Assembly: GCA_003217735.2 (NCBI GenBank)
Contig: CP031585.1
Coordinates: 3,831,501 to 3,895,500, forward strand
Source: Marinibacterium anthonyi
GTDB lineage: Bacteria; Pseudomonadota; Alphaproteobacteria; Rhodobacterales; Rhodobacteraceae
Length of the DNA stretch: 64,000 nucleotides
Reading direction: 5' to 3'
The notes under the pieces were generated by a model that was not told the origin of the DNA, did not search any database, and saw only the letters and a list, made by a program, of their open reading frames with translations. The translations under genes were made by a program, and so were the position numbers. This document shows, piece by piece, positions 41,971 through 50,763 of this stretch (position 1 is its first letter; each line of letters starts with the position of its first letter).

Positions 41971-42309
41971 TCAGCCGCCTTCGCCGGGCGCTTCCGAGAA
42001 ATACTTGTCCAGCTTGCCGTCTTCGCCGTCGAATTTCTCGGCCTCGGGCATCGGGTCCTTCTTGGACACGATCACCGGCCACAGCTCGGAATACTTGCGG
42101 TTGAACTCGACCCACTTCTCCATGTCCGGTTCGGTGTCGGGCCGGATGGCGTCGGCCGGGCATTCCGGTTCGCAGACGCCGCAGTCGATGCATTCGTCAG
42201 GATGGATCACCAACGTGTTCTCACCTTCGTAGAAGCAGTCCACGGGGCAGACTTCCACGCAATCGGTGTACTTGCAGTTGATGCAGTTGTCGGTGACGAC
42301 ATATGTCAT
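41971..42309 (-). CDS. fdxA: 7Fe ferredoxin
   Basis: The 112-residue protein has the cluster motifs [17 protein letters not shown] and [11 protein letters not shown] typical of FdxA, which carries one 3Fe-4S and one 4Fe-4S cluster, and the usual C-terminal extension ([11 protein letters not shown]). It acts as a cytoplasmic electron carrier. It lies about 100 bases after the S4-domain gene. Confidence 0.95.
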   Translation of the reverse strand: MTYVVTDNCINCKYTDCVEVCPVDCFYEGENTLVIHPDECIDCGVCEPECPADAIRPDTEPDMEKWVEFNRKYSELWPVIVSKKDPMPEAEKFDGEDGKLDKYFSEAPGEGG

Positions 42310-42412
42310 TTGGCTTCGGTTTCCGTATCGGCTGACGATGAGTAGCTAAAACAGGTTTCCAGGGTGTTCAAGGCGATGGCGTTCAGAAAAACACCCGCCG
42401 GGACAATGACCC

Positions 42413-42787
42413 TCAGAAAGCCGGATCTTCGGAACCCGTGTCCTTCAACGCATCGATTGCACGGCGGTTTCGTTTGGTGGGCCGGGCGCCGACCCGCTCG
42501 GGCGCGGGCTCCGACTCGGGCGTCAGGTCGTCGTACAGCGCCTGCGCCTCGGGCGCGGGACCCCGCCGCGTGCCCAGGGCCACGATCCGCACGACGCGGA
42601 TCTCGTGCCCCTGGGGGAAGGTCAGGACATCGCCGGGGGTCACGGCCAGCGCGGGCTTGGTCGCCCTTGCGCCGTTGACGCGCACGTGGCCCTCGCCGAC
42701 CTGGCGGGCGGCAAGGCTGCGGGTCTTGTAGAACCGCGCCTGCCACAGCCACTTGTCGATGCGCAGCTTGGCTGCGGGGTCACTCAT
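42413..42787 (-). CDS. S4-domain RNA-binding protein (HslR-like)
   Basis: The 124-residue protein has an S4 domain (RIDKWLWQARFYKTRSLAARQ, GHVRVNGARATKPALAV) followed by a charged tail. HslR-like proteins bind 50S subunits carrying stalled nascent chains. The gene follows the SUV3-like helicase gene by 18 bases, so both belong to an RNA-metabolism operon. Confidence 0.85.
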   Translation of the reverse strand: MSDPAAKLRIDKWLWQARFYKTRSLAARQVGEGHVRVNGARATKPALAVTPGDVLTFPQGHEIRVVRIVALGTRRGPAPEAQALYDDLTPESEPAPERVGARPTKRNRRAIDALKDTGSEDPAF

Positions 42788-42805
42788 GCGCGCACCCGCA
42801 GGCCG

Positions 42806-45800
42806 TCACTTGCCCGACTTGTCGTCCCTCAGCCCCATCAGAGCGGCGGCAAAGGGATTGTCGGGGTCGATCTTCTTCTCGTGGCGCGGCGGACGGGCGG
42901 TATAGGTCTTGGCGCCCTTCTGCTGATCGCGGTCGCGGCCGCCACCCTTCTTGCCCTGGGGCTTGCCGCCCCGGCCGTCGCGGTCGCCACGATCTCCGCG
43001 CGGCTTGCCACCGCCGCCCTTCTTGCCCTGCGGACGCCCCTGGCCCTGGCCCTGGCCTTCGCCACCACCGCCACGCGCATCGCGACGTCCGCGATGGCCC
43101 TGGTTCGACGGCCGCTGACGGCCCCAGGTGAAGGTAAAGAAGACTTCGGTTTCCGCTTCGGCCGGCTCGCTCAGCGCCGCGGTCTCGGCGGCGGCATCCG
43201 CCGCCTCCTCGGCCAGCATCGGTTCGCCTTCGGGCGCGGGGGCGTCGACGGCCTCGGGCACCTCGGGCGCGACCGCCTCGGTGACCGGCATGTCCGGCAC
43301 CGGCGCCTCGGCGACCGGTTCCTCGGGCGTCACGGCCACGTCGACCGCCACCGGCGCTTCGCTCTGGGCCTGTTCCGGGGCCCCTTCCGGGGCCTCGACA
43401 ACAGGCGCCTCTTCGGCGGCCTCGACCGGCGCCTGGGCAACAGCCTCGCCCTCCACCGGCTCCGCCGGCGGGGTATCGGCCTCGACCGGTGCGGCCGCCT
43501 CGGCTTCCGCCTCGGGCGTCGCCGGGACCGGTTTGACCTTGGTGCGTTCGCCCTTCTCGGCCTTGTAGCCAAGGCCTTCCATCAGGCCGGCGAACTGTTC
43601 CAGCGTCATGCCGGTGATCGACAGCATGTCGGCCTTGGCCTCGAAACCGCCGCGGCTGTCCTCGCCGCGCAGCATGTCGGCCAGCCGTTCCAGCATGTCG
43701 ATGCGAATCGCCCGCTCGCCCGCTTCGCGGTAGCCGGCCATCGCGTGATAGCCCTGCGGCGCGTCCTTCATCGCCGGCACCGTCACCAGCCCCGGAGGCG
43801 GTGCCTCGGGGAATTCGTCCAGGCCGCCCGCCAGCCCCCACAGCACCAGGCGCAGACGCGTCGGTGCGGGTTTCAGCAGCAGCGGCATGAAGATGGTGAA
43901 CTGGCCGAACCGGATCCCGTGCTTGCGCAGCAGCGACCGCGCGTCCTGATCCAGATCCTTGACCTCTTGCTGGACGTCCGCCCGGGGGATGATCCCCAGG
44001 TTCTCGACCATGCGGAAGGCAAAGCCCCGCGCCAGCCCCGACATCGTCTCGTCGCGCTGCATGTTCAGCAGCGGTTCGAACAGCGCACCGACCTTGCGAT
44101 CGATGAAATGTTGCAGACGACGCTGGACCTTGGCGGTCACGTCAGGCCCCGCGGTCTCGTCGACGAACACCTCGACCCCGGGCTTCAGCGGCTCGGGTCC
44201 CGTCACCAGCTTGCCCACCGCGGAATCGCCCCACATCAGGCCACCCTGTTCGGTGAAATCGATCTCCGTGTCCGGCGCGTTGTAAAAACGGTCGGCGCGC
44301 AGATGGAAATGCGGAACGAGCGCCTGGACCGAAGCCGCTTTCAGCGTCTTCGCCTCGGACCCTTGCGCACTCTTGTCCGGGGCAAACCGGAATCCCTCGA
44401 GACGGCCGACGAATTCGCCTTCGACCGTCACGTCCCCCTTGTCGTTCACTTCGGCCAAAAGGGCCTCCTTCTGCTTGAGCCGGCGGAGCAGTACAGATGT
44501 ACGCCGGTCCACAAATCTCTGGGTCAGGCGCTCGTGCAAAGCATCCGACACCCTGTCTTCTACCGCGCGCGATTCCTCACGCCAATGGCTTTCGTCTTCA
44601 ACCCAGCCCTTCCGCTGGGCCACGTAGGTCCAGGTGCGGATAAAGGCCAGCCGTTTGGACAATGTATCGATGTCCCCGTCGGTGCGGTCGATTCGCCGAA
44701 TCTGCCGGGCAATGAAGTCGTTCGGCACCGCCCCGCGTTCGTGCAGATGCCTGAATATAACCTCCAGAAGCCCTGCATGTTCCGCATGGCTGATTCCGCG
44801 GAAATCGGGGATCCGGCACACGTCCCACAACAGCCGGACGGACGGTCCGTCCGTCGTCCGGGCCTCGATCTCGGCGATCTGGGACAGCATTTTCAGCACC
44901 ACCAGGTCGTCGGATTCGCGCGCCCGCACCAAAGTGTCCGAATCCGGGCTTTCCTCGAGCGTCGAAATCAGCCGTTCCACCGACCCGAAGCTCAGCGCCG
45001 AATTGCGCCAGTTGAGCTTTTTCAGCGGCGTGAACCGGTGATCCATGATCGCCTGCGCCACCCCTTCGTCCAGCGGCGATGCCTCGCCCGTGACGCCAAA
45101 GGTCCCGTTCGACATCCCCCGCCCGGCCCGCCCGGCGATCTGGGCCAGCTCGTTGGGCGCAAGCGGGCGCATCCGGCGGCCGTCGAACTTGCTCAGCGCG
45201 GAAAACGCCACGTGGTCGATATCCAGGTTCAGACCCATGCCGATGGCGTCCGTCGCCACCAGGTAATCGACCTCGCCGTTCTGGTACAATGCCACCTGCG
45301 CGTTGCGCGTGCGCGGGGAAAGCGCGCCCATCACCACCGCCGCCCCGCCCTTCTGGCGGCGAATCAGTTCGGCGATGGCGTAAACGTTGTCGACCGAGAA
45401 CCCGACAATGGCGGACCGGGGCGGCATCCGGCTGATCTTCTTGGCGCCGGTGTACAGCAGTTCGCTCATCCGCTCGCGGCGCACGAACGTCGCCTCGGGC
45501 ACCAGTTCGCGGATCGGCCCGCGCATCGTGTCCGATCCCAGGAACAGCGTCTCGTTGGTGCCGCGCGCGCGCAGCAGCCGGTCGGTGAACACATGGCCGC
45601 GTTCGGGGTCGGCGCACAGCTGGATCTCGTCCACCGCCAGGAAATCGGTGCCCATGCCCTCGGGCATCGCCTCGACCGTGCAGACCCAATACTGGGTCCG
45701 CGGCGGAACGATTCGCTCCTCGCCGGTGACCAGGGCCACCACCGACGGGCCGCGCAGTTCCACGATGCGGTCATAGACCTCGCGCGCCAGAAGGCGCAGC

Positions 45801-45913
45801 GGAAGGCCGATCACACCTGTCCGATAGCCGAGCATCCGCTCGATCGCGTAGGTGGTCTTGCCTGTGTTGGTCGGGCCGAGCACGGCCGCAACCCGGGATG
45901 ACCCTGTCATCAT
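42806..45913 (-). CDS. SUV3-like DExH RNA helicase with long basic C-terminal tail
   Basis: The 1035-residue protein has Walker A GPTNTGKT (13-20), DEIQ (95-98) and a GRAGRG motif near residue 240, matching SUV3/MgpS-like helicases, which work in RNA turnover. After residue 790 there is a long Ala/Glu/Pro/Val-rich acidic region, then a Gly-, Arg- and Lys-rich tail (repeated GKKGGG and GDRGDRDG blocks) that probably binds RNA. The tail organisation recalls RNase E and suggests degradosome-type contacts. The start is one of two ATG codons in a row. Confidence 0.9.
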   Translation of the reverse strand: MMTGSSRVAAVLGPTNTGKTTYAIERMLGYRTGVIGLPLRLLAREVYDRIVELRGPSVVALVTGEERIVPPRTQYWVCTVEAMPEGMGTDFLAVDEIQLCADPERGHVFTDRLLRARGTNETLFLGSDTMRGPIRELVPEATFVRRERMSELLYTGAKKISRMPPRSAIVGFSVDNVYAIAELIRRQKGGAAVVMGALSPRTRNAQVALYQNGEVDYLVATDAIGMGLNLDIDHVAFSALSKFDGRRMRPLAPNELAQIAGRAGRGMSNGTFGVTGEASPLDEGVAQAIMDHRFTPLKKLNWRNSALSFGSVERLISTLEESPDSDTLVRARESDDLVVLKMLSQIAEIEARTTDGPSVRLLWDVCRIPDFRGISHAEHAGLLEVIFRHLHERGAVPNDFIARQIRRIDRTDGDIDTLSKRLAFIRTWTYVAQRKGWVEDESHWREESRAVEDRVSDALHERLTQRFVDRRTSVLLRRLKQKEALLAEVNDKGDVTVEGEFVGRLEGFRFAPDKSAQGSEAKTLKAASVQALVPHFHLRADRFYNAPDTEIDFTEQGGLMWGDSAVGKLVTGPEPLKPGVEVFVDETAGPDVTAKVQRRLQHFIDRKVGALFEPLLNMQRDETMSGLARGFAFRMVENLGIIPRADVQQEVKDLDQDARSLLRKHGIRFGQFTIFMPLLLKPAPTRLRLVLWGLAGGLDEFPEAPPPGLVTVPAMKDAPQGYHAMAGYREAGERAIRIDMLERLADMLRGEDSRGGFEAKADMLSITGMTLEQFAGLMEGLGYKAEKGERTKVKPVPATPEAEAEAAAPVEADTPPAEPVEGEAVAQAPVEAAEEAPVVEAPEGAPEQAQSEAPVAVDVAVTPEEPVAEAPVPDMPVTEAVAPEVPEAVDAPAPEGEPMLAEEAADAAAETAALSEPAEAETEVFFTFTWGRQRPSNQGHRGRRDARGGGGEGQGQGQGRPQGKKGGGGKPRGDRGDRDGRGGKPQGKKGGGRDRDQQKGAKTYTARPPRHEKKIDPDNPFAAALMGLRDDKSGK

Positions 45914-45943
45914 GTCGTCTCCGCTCCGCGCAAGTGACGGCGG

Positions 45944-46507
45944 TTAAAGCGTTTGGCCTTCGACGCTGGGGCGGAGGCGGTCCAGAGCTTCCACTACATC
46001 CTCGAAATGGGGATTTATAGCCCTGGCGCGCAGATAGGCTTCATAAGCGCTCTTTTCATCCCCGAAGGTCTCGAAGATCGTGCCCAGGCCAAAGATCGCC
46101 CGGTAATTGTTGGGGTTGAGCGTCAGCACATGTTCCAGGTCCGACACCGCCGGCCCGTACAGGCCGGCGCGGAAATAGGCGGTGGCGCGCGCGTGCCAGC
46201 CCTCGGCGAAGTCCGGCGCATGGTCGGTCAGCGCGGTCAGGTGTTCGATCGCCGCGTCCATGTCGCCCTTTTCCAGCGCCTCGCGGCCCCGGGTGAACAA
46301 CAGGTCCATCGACGGCGATCCGCTCTTGCGCCAGAGCGCCTGCAACTCGCGGTCGACGCGCAGGGCCTCGGCGTCATCGGAAGTTGTGGCAAGCTGATCA
46401 AGCAGCGCGGTTTCGTCGGCATCCTGTGCGCAGACCGGCGCCGACAGCGCCAGCAGCGTCAGAAATACCGTCACGACACCTTTGAGTTTGCGATATGTTG
46501 CTTTCAT
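45944..46507 (-). CDS. Secreted TPR-repeat protein
   Basis: The 187-residue protein has a signal peptide (about 1-27, ending PVCAQ) and tetratricopeptide repeats in the second half (AIEHLTALTDHAPDFAEGW, AVSDLEHVLTLNPNNYRA, AYEAYLRARAINPHF). TPRs bind proteins, so it is likely a periplasmic scaffold. It lies 30 bases upstream of the helicase gene on the same strand and is divergent from the SCP2 gene. Confidence 0.85.
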   Translation of the reverse strand: MKATYRKLKGVVTVFLTLLALSAPVCAQDADETALLDQLATTSDDAEALRVDRELQALWRKSGSPSMDLLFTRGREALEKGDMDAAIEHLTALTDHAPDFAEGWHARATAYFRAGLYGPAVSDLEHVLTLNPNNYRAIFGLGTIFETFGDEKSAYEAYLRARAINPHFEDVVEALDRLRPSVEGQTL

Positions 46508-46580
46508 AACGAGTGTAGAGTGTAACCAAGCGCGGGTGGATTACCAGACACGCCTGCGTCAATTTCAAGGACCATTGCAC

Positions 46581-46871
46581 ATGAGCGAATTTCTTGAGGA
46601 AGTTCTGACCGAACTGAAGCCGCGCCTGGAAGAGGCCAGCTTCGACGGCACCGCCAAACTCGACATCCCGGACGAGGGCGCTATCGTCTTCACCTGCGAC
46701 ACCGCCGAAATTTCCGACGCCGAGGCCGACGTGACCATGACCGCAGATGCAGACACCCTCCGTTCGATGTTCAACGGCGACATCGACCCGACCGCCGCCT
46801 TCATGTCCGGCAAGCTGACCATCGACGGCGACATGGGACTGGCCATGCAGCTGGCGCAGGTCCTCAGCTGA
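46581..46871 (+). CDS. SCP2 sterol-binding-domain protein
   Basis: The 96-residue protein has the SCP2 fold pattern: an N-terminal helix, four strands, and DPTAAFMSGKLTIDGDMGLAM, the family hallmark. Such proteins bind lipids in a hydrophobic tunnel. The start ATG at 46581 is the one that gives normal family length. The next gene, a lysophospholipase, starts in its stop codon (TGATG), consistent with lipid work. Confidence 0.85.
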   Translation: MSEFLEEVLTELKPRLEEASFDGTAKLDIPDEGAIVFTCDTAEISDAEADVTMTADADTLRSMFNGDIDPTAAFMSGKLTIDGDMGLAMQLAQVLS

Positions 46872-47839
46872 TGGACCTCCAGGCGGCCCCCCTCTACGAC
46901 GACATCGCCCCCGGCCCGTCCGGGGGGGCCGCCTGGTGGCTCAAGGCCGCCGACGGCGTGCGCATCCGCATGGGCTACTGGCCCTGCGAAAACGCGCGCG
47001 GCACCGTGCTGCTATATTGCGGGCGCACCGAATATGTCGAGAAATACGCCTCCACCGCCGGCGAATTCGCCCGGCGCGGCTATGCCACCGTGGCCATCGA
47101 CTGGCGCGGCCAGGGCCTGGCCGACCGCCTGGTGCCCGATATCCGCGTCGGCCATGTCGAGGATTTCTCGGACTACCTGCTGGATTCCGACGCGGTGATC
47201 GCGGCGGCCGGCCTCCTGGACCTGCCCCGGCCCTGGCACCTGCTGGGCCATTCCATGGGCGGCGGCATCGGGCTGAACGCGGTGATGAACGGCCTGCCGG
47301 TGGCGTCCTGCACCTTCACCGGCCCGATGTGGGGCATCTCGATCGCCCCCGTCGTGCGCCAGATCGGCTGGACCCTGGCCATCATGGGCCCCAAGGTCGG
47401 CATCGGCCACTGGCTGCCGCCCTCGACCCGGTACGAGAACTACGTCACCAACACGCCCTTCGAAGGCAACGCGCTGACCCGCGACCGCGACATGTACGAC
47501 ATGATGCGCGCCCAGATCGCCGCCCATCCCGACCTCGCCATCGGCGGCCCGACCCTCACCTGGCTGCGCGAGGCGCTGAAGGTCACCAAGATGATGGCGC
47601 CGCGCCCCTCGCCCGACCTGCCCTGCCTGACCTTCGTCGGCGGCGCCGAACGCATCATCGACGTCGACCGCATCCGCGCCCGCATGGCCGCCTGGCCCGG
47701 CGGCGAACTGGTGATCGTGCCCGGTTCGGAACACGAAGTGATGATGGAAATCCCCTCCACGCGCACCGACGTCTTCGACCGCATGACCGCCCATTTCGAC
47801 GCCGCCAGCAGCCGCCAGGCCACCGCCCAAAGCGCCTGA
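46871..47839 (+). CDS. Alpha/beta hydrolase, lysophospholipase type
   Basis: The 322-residue protein has TVLLYCGRTEYVEKY, AIDWRGQGLADRL and the nucleophile elbow GHSMGG near residue 127, with a final catalytic His in PGSEHEVMME. This is the PldB-like family that removes the remaining acyl chain from lysophospholipids. It is coupled to the SCP2 gene by a one-base overlap. Confidence 0.9.
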   Translation: MDLQAAPLYDDIAPGPSGGAAWWLKAADGVRIRMGYWPCENARGTVLLYCGRTEYVEKYASTAGEFARRGYATVAIDWRGQGLADRLVPDIRVGHVEDFSDYLLDSDAVIAAAGLLDLPRPWHLLGHSMGGGIGLNAVMNGLPVASCTFTGPMWGISIAPVVRQIGWTLAIMGPKVGIGHWLPPSTRYENYVTNTPFEGNALTRDRDMYDMMRAQIAAHPDLAIGGPTLTWLREALKVTKMMAPRPSPDLPCLTFVGGAERIIDVDRIRARMAAWPGGELVIVPGSEHEVMMEIPSTRTDVFDRMTAHFDAASSRQATAQSA

Positions 47840-47916
47840 TCCCGGCACACTCCCTCCTCGGGCGGGCCGCCCGCGCCGCCTCTGGACCGGACCGCGCTTC
47901 AGGCTAATCTTGAACC

Positions 47917-48960
47917 ATGCGTGACCCGGTCCTCACCTTCACCGATCGCGGCATCTACTGCCCGGCAGCGGATGTCTTCATCGACCCCTGGCGCCCGGTG
48001 CCCCGCGCGCTGATCACCCATGGCCACGCCGACCACGCCCGCCCCGGCATGGGCGCGTACCTGTCGACCGCCGTCGCCGCCCCGGTGCTGCGCCACCGCC
48101 TCGGCGATATCCCCCTCGATACGGTCGCCTATGGCGAGACACGCCGGATCGGCGGGGCAAGCTTGTCGTTCCACCCCGCCGGCCACGTCCCCGGTTCCGC
48201 CCAGATCCGGGTCGAGGTCGACGGCGAGGTCTGGGTCGTCTCCGGCGATTACAAGACCACGCCCGACGGCCTGTCCGAACCCTTCGAAACGCTCCGCTGC
48301 CACGCCTTCATCACCGAATGCACCTTCGGCCTGCCGGTCTTCCACTGGCGCGACCAACCCGCGCTGGCCGCCGAGATCGCCCAATGGTGGGCCGACAGCA
48401 TCGCGTCGGGACGCACCCCCATCCTCGGCGCCTATTCGCTGGGCAAGGCCCAACGCCTGCTGTCGCTCCTGGACCCGGACCAGGGCCCGATCCTCACCCA
48501 CGGCGCCGTCGAACACACGACCGAGGTGCTGCGCCAACAGGGCTATGCCCTGCCGCACACCACCCTCGTCACCCCCGACACCGTCCCCGGGGACCACCCC
48601 GGTGCCCTCGTCCTCTGCCCGCCCTCGGCCATCGGGTCCACCTGGTCGCGCAGGTTCGGCCCGCTTTCCACCGGCTTCGCCTCGGGCTGGATGCAACTGC
48701 GCGGCGTGCGCCGCCGCCGCGCCGCCGACCGGGGTTTCGTGATCTCCGACCACGCCGACTGGGACGGGCTGAACAGCGCCATCGCCGCCACCGGGGCCGA
48801 CCGCATCTTCGTCACCCACGGCTACACCGACATCTTCTGCCGGTGGCTGAAGGAACAGGGCCATGACGCCCAGATCGTGCCCACCGAATTCGAAGGCGAA
48901 CAGCTGGACGCCGACCAGGGCGGCGACCAAGACGGCGATGGCGAAGCCGCCCCCGCATGA
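47917..48960 (+). CDS. Ligase-associated DNA exonuclease (metallo-beta-lactamase fold)
   Basis: The 347-residue protein has the zinc motif THGHADHARPG near residue 46 and beta-CASP-like blocks (HPAGHVPGSAQIRVE, SGDYKTTPDG). It belongs to the exonuclease family that always neighbours an ATP-dependent ligase, and here the ligase start overlaps its stop (ATGA). The pair probably acts in DNA end or crosslink repair. Confidence 0.9.
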   Translation: MRDPVLTFTDRGIYCPAADVFIDPWRPVPRALITHGHADHARPGMGAYLSTAVAAPVLRHRLGDIPLDTVAYGETRRIGGASLSFHPAGHVPGSAQIRVEVDGEVWVVSGDYKTTPDGLSEPFETLRCHAFITECTFGLPVFHWRDQPALAAEIAQWWADSIASGRTPILGAYSLGKAQRLLSLLDPDQGPILTHGAVEHTTEVLRQQGYALPHTTLVTPDTVPGDHPGALVLCPPSAIGSTWSRRFGPLSTGFASGWMQLRGVRRRRAADRGFVISDHADWDGLNSAIAATGADRIFVTHGYTDIFCRWLKEQGHDAQIVPTEFEGEQLDADQGGDQDGDGEAAPA

Positions 48961-50549
48961 ACCGTTTCGCCCGCCTCTTCACCCGCATCGACCAGACAAC
49001 AAAGACCACCGCCAAGGTCGCGGCGCTGGCCGAGTATTTCACGCAGGCCCCAAAAGACGACCGCCTCTGGACCGTCGCGCTGTTCTCCGGCCGCCGACCC
49101 AGACGCGCCGTCACCACCACGCGCCTGCGCGAATGGGCCGCCGAACGCGCCGGCATCCCCCTGTGGCTGTTCGAGGAATCCTACCCCGTCGTCGGCGACC
49201 TCGCCGAAACCATCGCCCTGATCCTGCCCCCGGCCAAGGCCACCTCCGACGCCTCGCTGTCCTATTGGATCTCGACGCTGATCGACCTTGCCCAGCAGTC
49301 CGAAGAGACCCGCAAGGCCACCGTGCTGCACGCCTGGGACCAGCTGGACAGCACCGAACGGTTCCTGTTCAACAAGCTGCTGACAGGCGGCTTCCGCATC
49401 GGCATCAGCCAGAAACTGATGACCCGCGCCCTGTCCCGGGCCACCGGCCGCGACGAGTCCGACCTGGCCCACCGCCTGATGGGCGACTGGACGCCCCAGA
49501 CCACCACCTGGGACGCGCTGATCACCTCCGACGATCCCGTCGCCCGCCACAGCCGCCCCTATCCCTTCTACCTCGCCTACGCGCTGGAAGACGGGCCCGA
49601 GGCCCTGGGCGATCCGCAGGACTGGCACGCCGAATGGAAATGGGACGGCATCCGCGGCCAGCTCATCCTGCGCGGCGGCCAGCATTTCGTCTGGTCCCGC
49701 GGCGAAGAGCTGATGACCGACCGCTTCCCCGAACTCGCCCGCGCGCTCGATTTCCTCCCCGACGGCACGGTACTGGACGGCGAACTCCTCGCCTGGGACG
49801 ACACCCGGCCCATGCCCTTCAACGCCCTGCAAAAACGCATCGGCCGCAAGACGGTGCCGAAAAAGCTGCTCACCGAAGCTCCGGTGATCCTCCATGCCTA
49901 CGACCTTCTGGAATCCGGCGGCACCGACCTGCGCGCCCACCCCTTCGCCACCCGCCGCACCCGCCTGGCCGAGCTGGTCGCGCCCCTGCCCCCCGACGCC
50001 CCCGTGCGCCTGTCGCCTGAAGTCCCCTTCCCCGACTGGTCCACCCTCGCCGCCACCCGCGCCGCCGCCCGCGACCACCAGGCCGAAGGGCTGATGCTCA
50101 AACGCCGCGACAGCCCCTACCTTGCGGGGCGCAAGAAAGGCGACTGGTGGAAATGGAAGCTCGATCCGCTGACCATCGACGCGGTGATGATCTATGCCCA
50201 ATCCGGCCACGGCCGCCGCGCCAACCTGTTCACCGACTTCACCTTCGCGGTCTGGAAGGGCACCGACCTGATCCCCTTCACCAAGGCCTATTCCGGCCTG
50301 ACCGACGCCGAATTCGGCGAGATCACCGCCTGGGTCCGCAAGAACACGCTCCAGCGCTTCGGTCCCGTCCGCCAGGTCACGCCCGAGCACGTCTTCGAAA
50401 TCGCCTTCGAAGGCATCCACCCGTCGCCCCGCCACAAGTCCGGTGTCGCCCTGCGCTTTCCCCGCATGGCGCGGTGGCGCAGGGACAAGCCCTTGACCGA
50501 GGCCAATACCTTTAACGACCTGCAGGAAATGTTGCGAATCCATGGCTAG
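48957..50549 (+). CDS. ATP-dependent DNA ligase
   Basis: The 530-residue ligase has the adenylation lysine motif EWKWDGIRGQ near residue 225, and later VLDGELLAWD, EGLMLKRRDSPY and WWKWKLDP, the standard nucleotidyltransferase motifs. This is the class paired with the exonuclease just upstream and distinct from the NAD-dependent replication ligase. It probably seals repair nicks. A terminator follows. Confidence 0.92.
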   Translation: MNRFARLFTRIDQTTKTTAKVAALAEYFTQAPKDDRLWTVALFSGRRPRRAVTTTRLREWAAERAGIPLWLFEESYPVVGDLAETIALILPPAKATSDASLSYWISTLIDLAQQSEETRKATVLHAWDQLDSTERFLFNKLLTGGFRIGISQKLMTRALSRATGRDESDLAHRLMGDWTPQTTTWDALITSDDPVARHSRPYPFYLAYALEDGPEALGDPQDWHAEWKWDGIRGQLILRGGQHFVWSRGEELMTDRFPELARALDFLPDGTVLDGELLAWDDTRPMPFNALQKRIGRKTVPKKLLTEAPVILHAYDLLESGGTDLRAHPFATRRTRLAELVAPLPPDAPVRLSPEVPFPDWSTLAATRAAARDHQAEGLMLKRRDSPYLAGRKKGDWWKWKLDPLTIDAVMIYAQSGHGRRANLFTDFTFAVWKGTDLIPFTKAYSGLTDAEFGEITAWVRKNTLQRFGPVRQVTPEHVFEIAFEGIHPSPRHKSGVALRFPRMARWRRDKPLTEANTFNDLQEMLRIHG

Positions 50550-50576
50550 ATCGGGGGCGCTGCCCCCGGAACCCCC

Positions 50577-50644
50577 GGGGTATTTGAAAAGAGAAAGAAG
50601 CAGCAGTACGGCGTTTGTGGCTTCTTTCTCTTTCCAAATACCCC
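50577..50644. terminator. 25-bp inverted repeat, ligase terminator and interspersed repeat
   Basis: Arms at 50577-50601 and 50620-50644 are complementary with one mismatch around an 18-base loop. Each arm contains GAGAAAGAAGC and GGGGTATTTG. A further copy lies at 30026-30054. A GGGGGC/GCCCCC hairpin at 50553-50567 comes just before it. Confidence 0.75.
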
Positions 50645-50763
50645 AGCCCGACGCCTCCGCCCACCCGACCGTCCAACAAAAGCGCAACCGTCACGCGACC
50701 GGTTGTCTGCGCCCCGCGCCGCGCATAGGTTTGCCGTCAAACCCGAAACAAGAGGACGCCCGC

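Noticed and set aside
42605-45901. 1098-codon plus-strand open frame
   Set aside because: It is the antisense of the SUV3-like helicase gene. Its protein is Arg/His/Gly-rich without motifs, a common artefact in GC-rich genomes.
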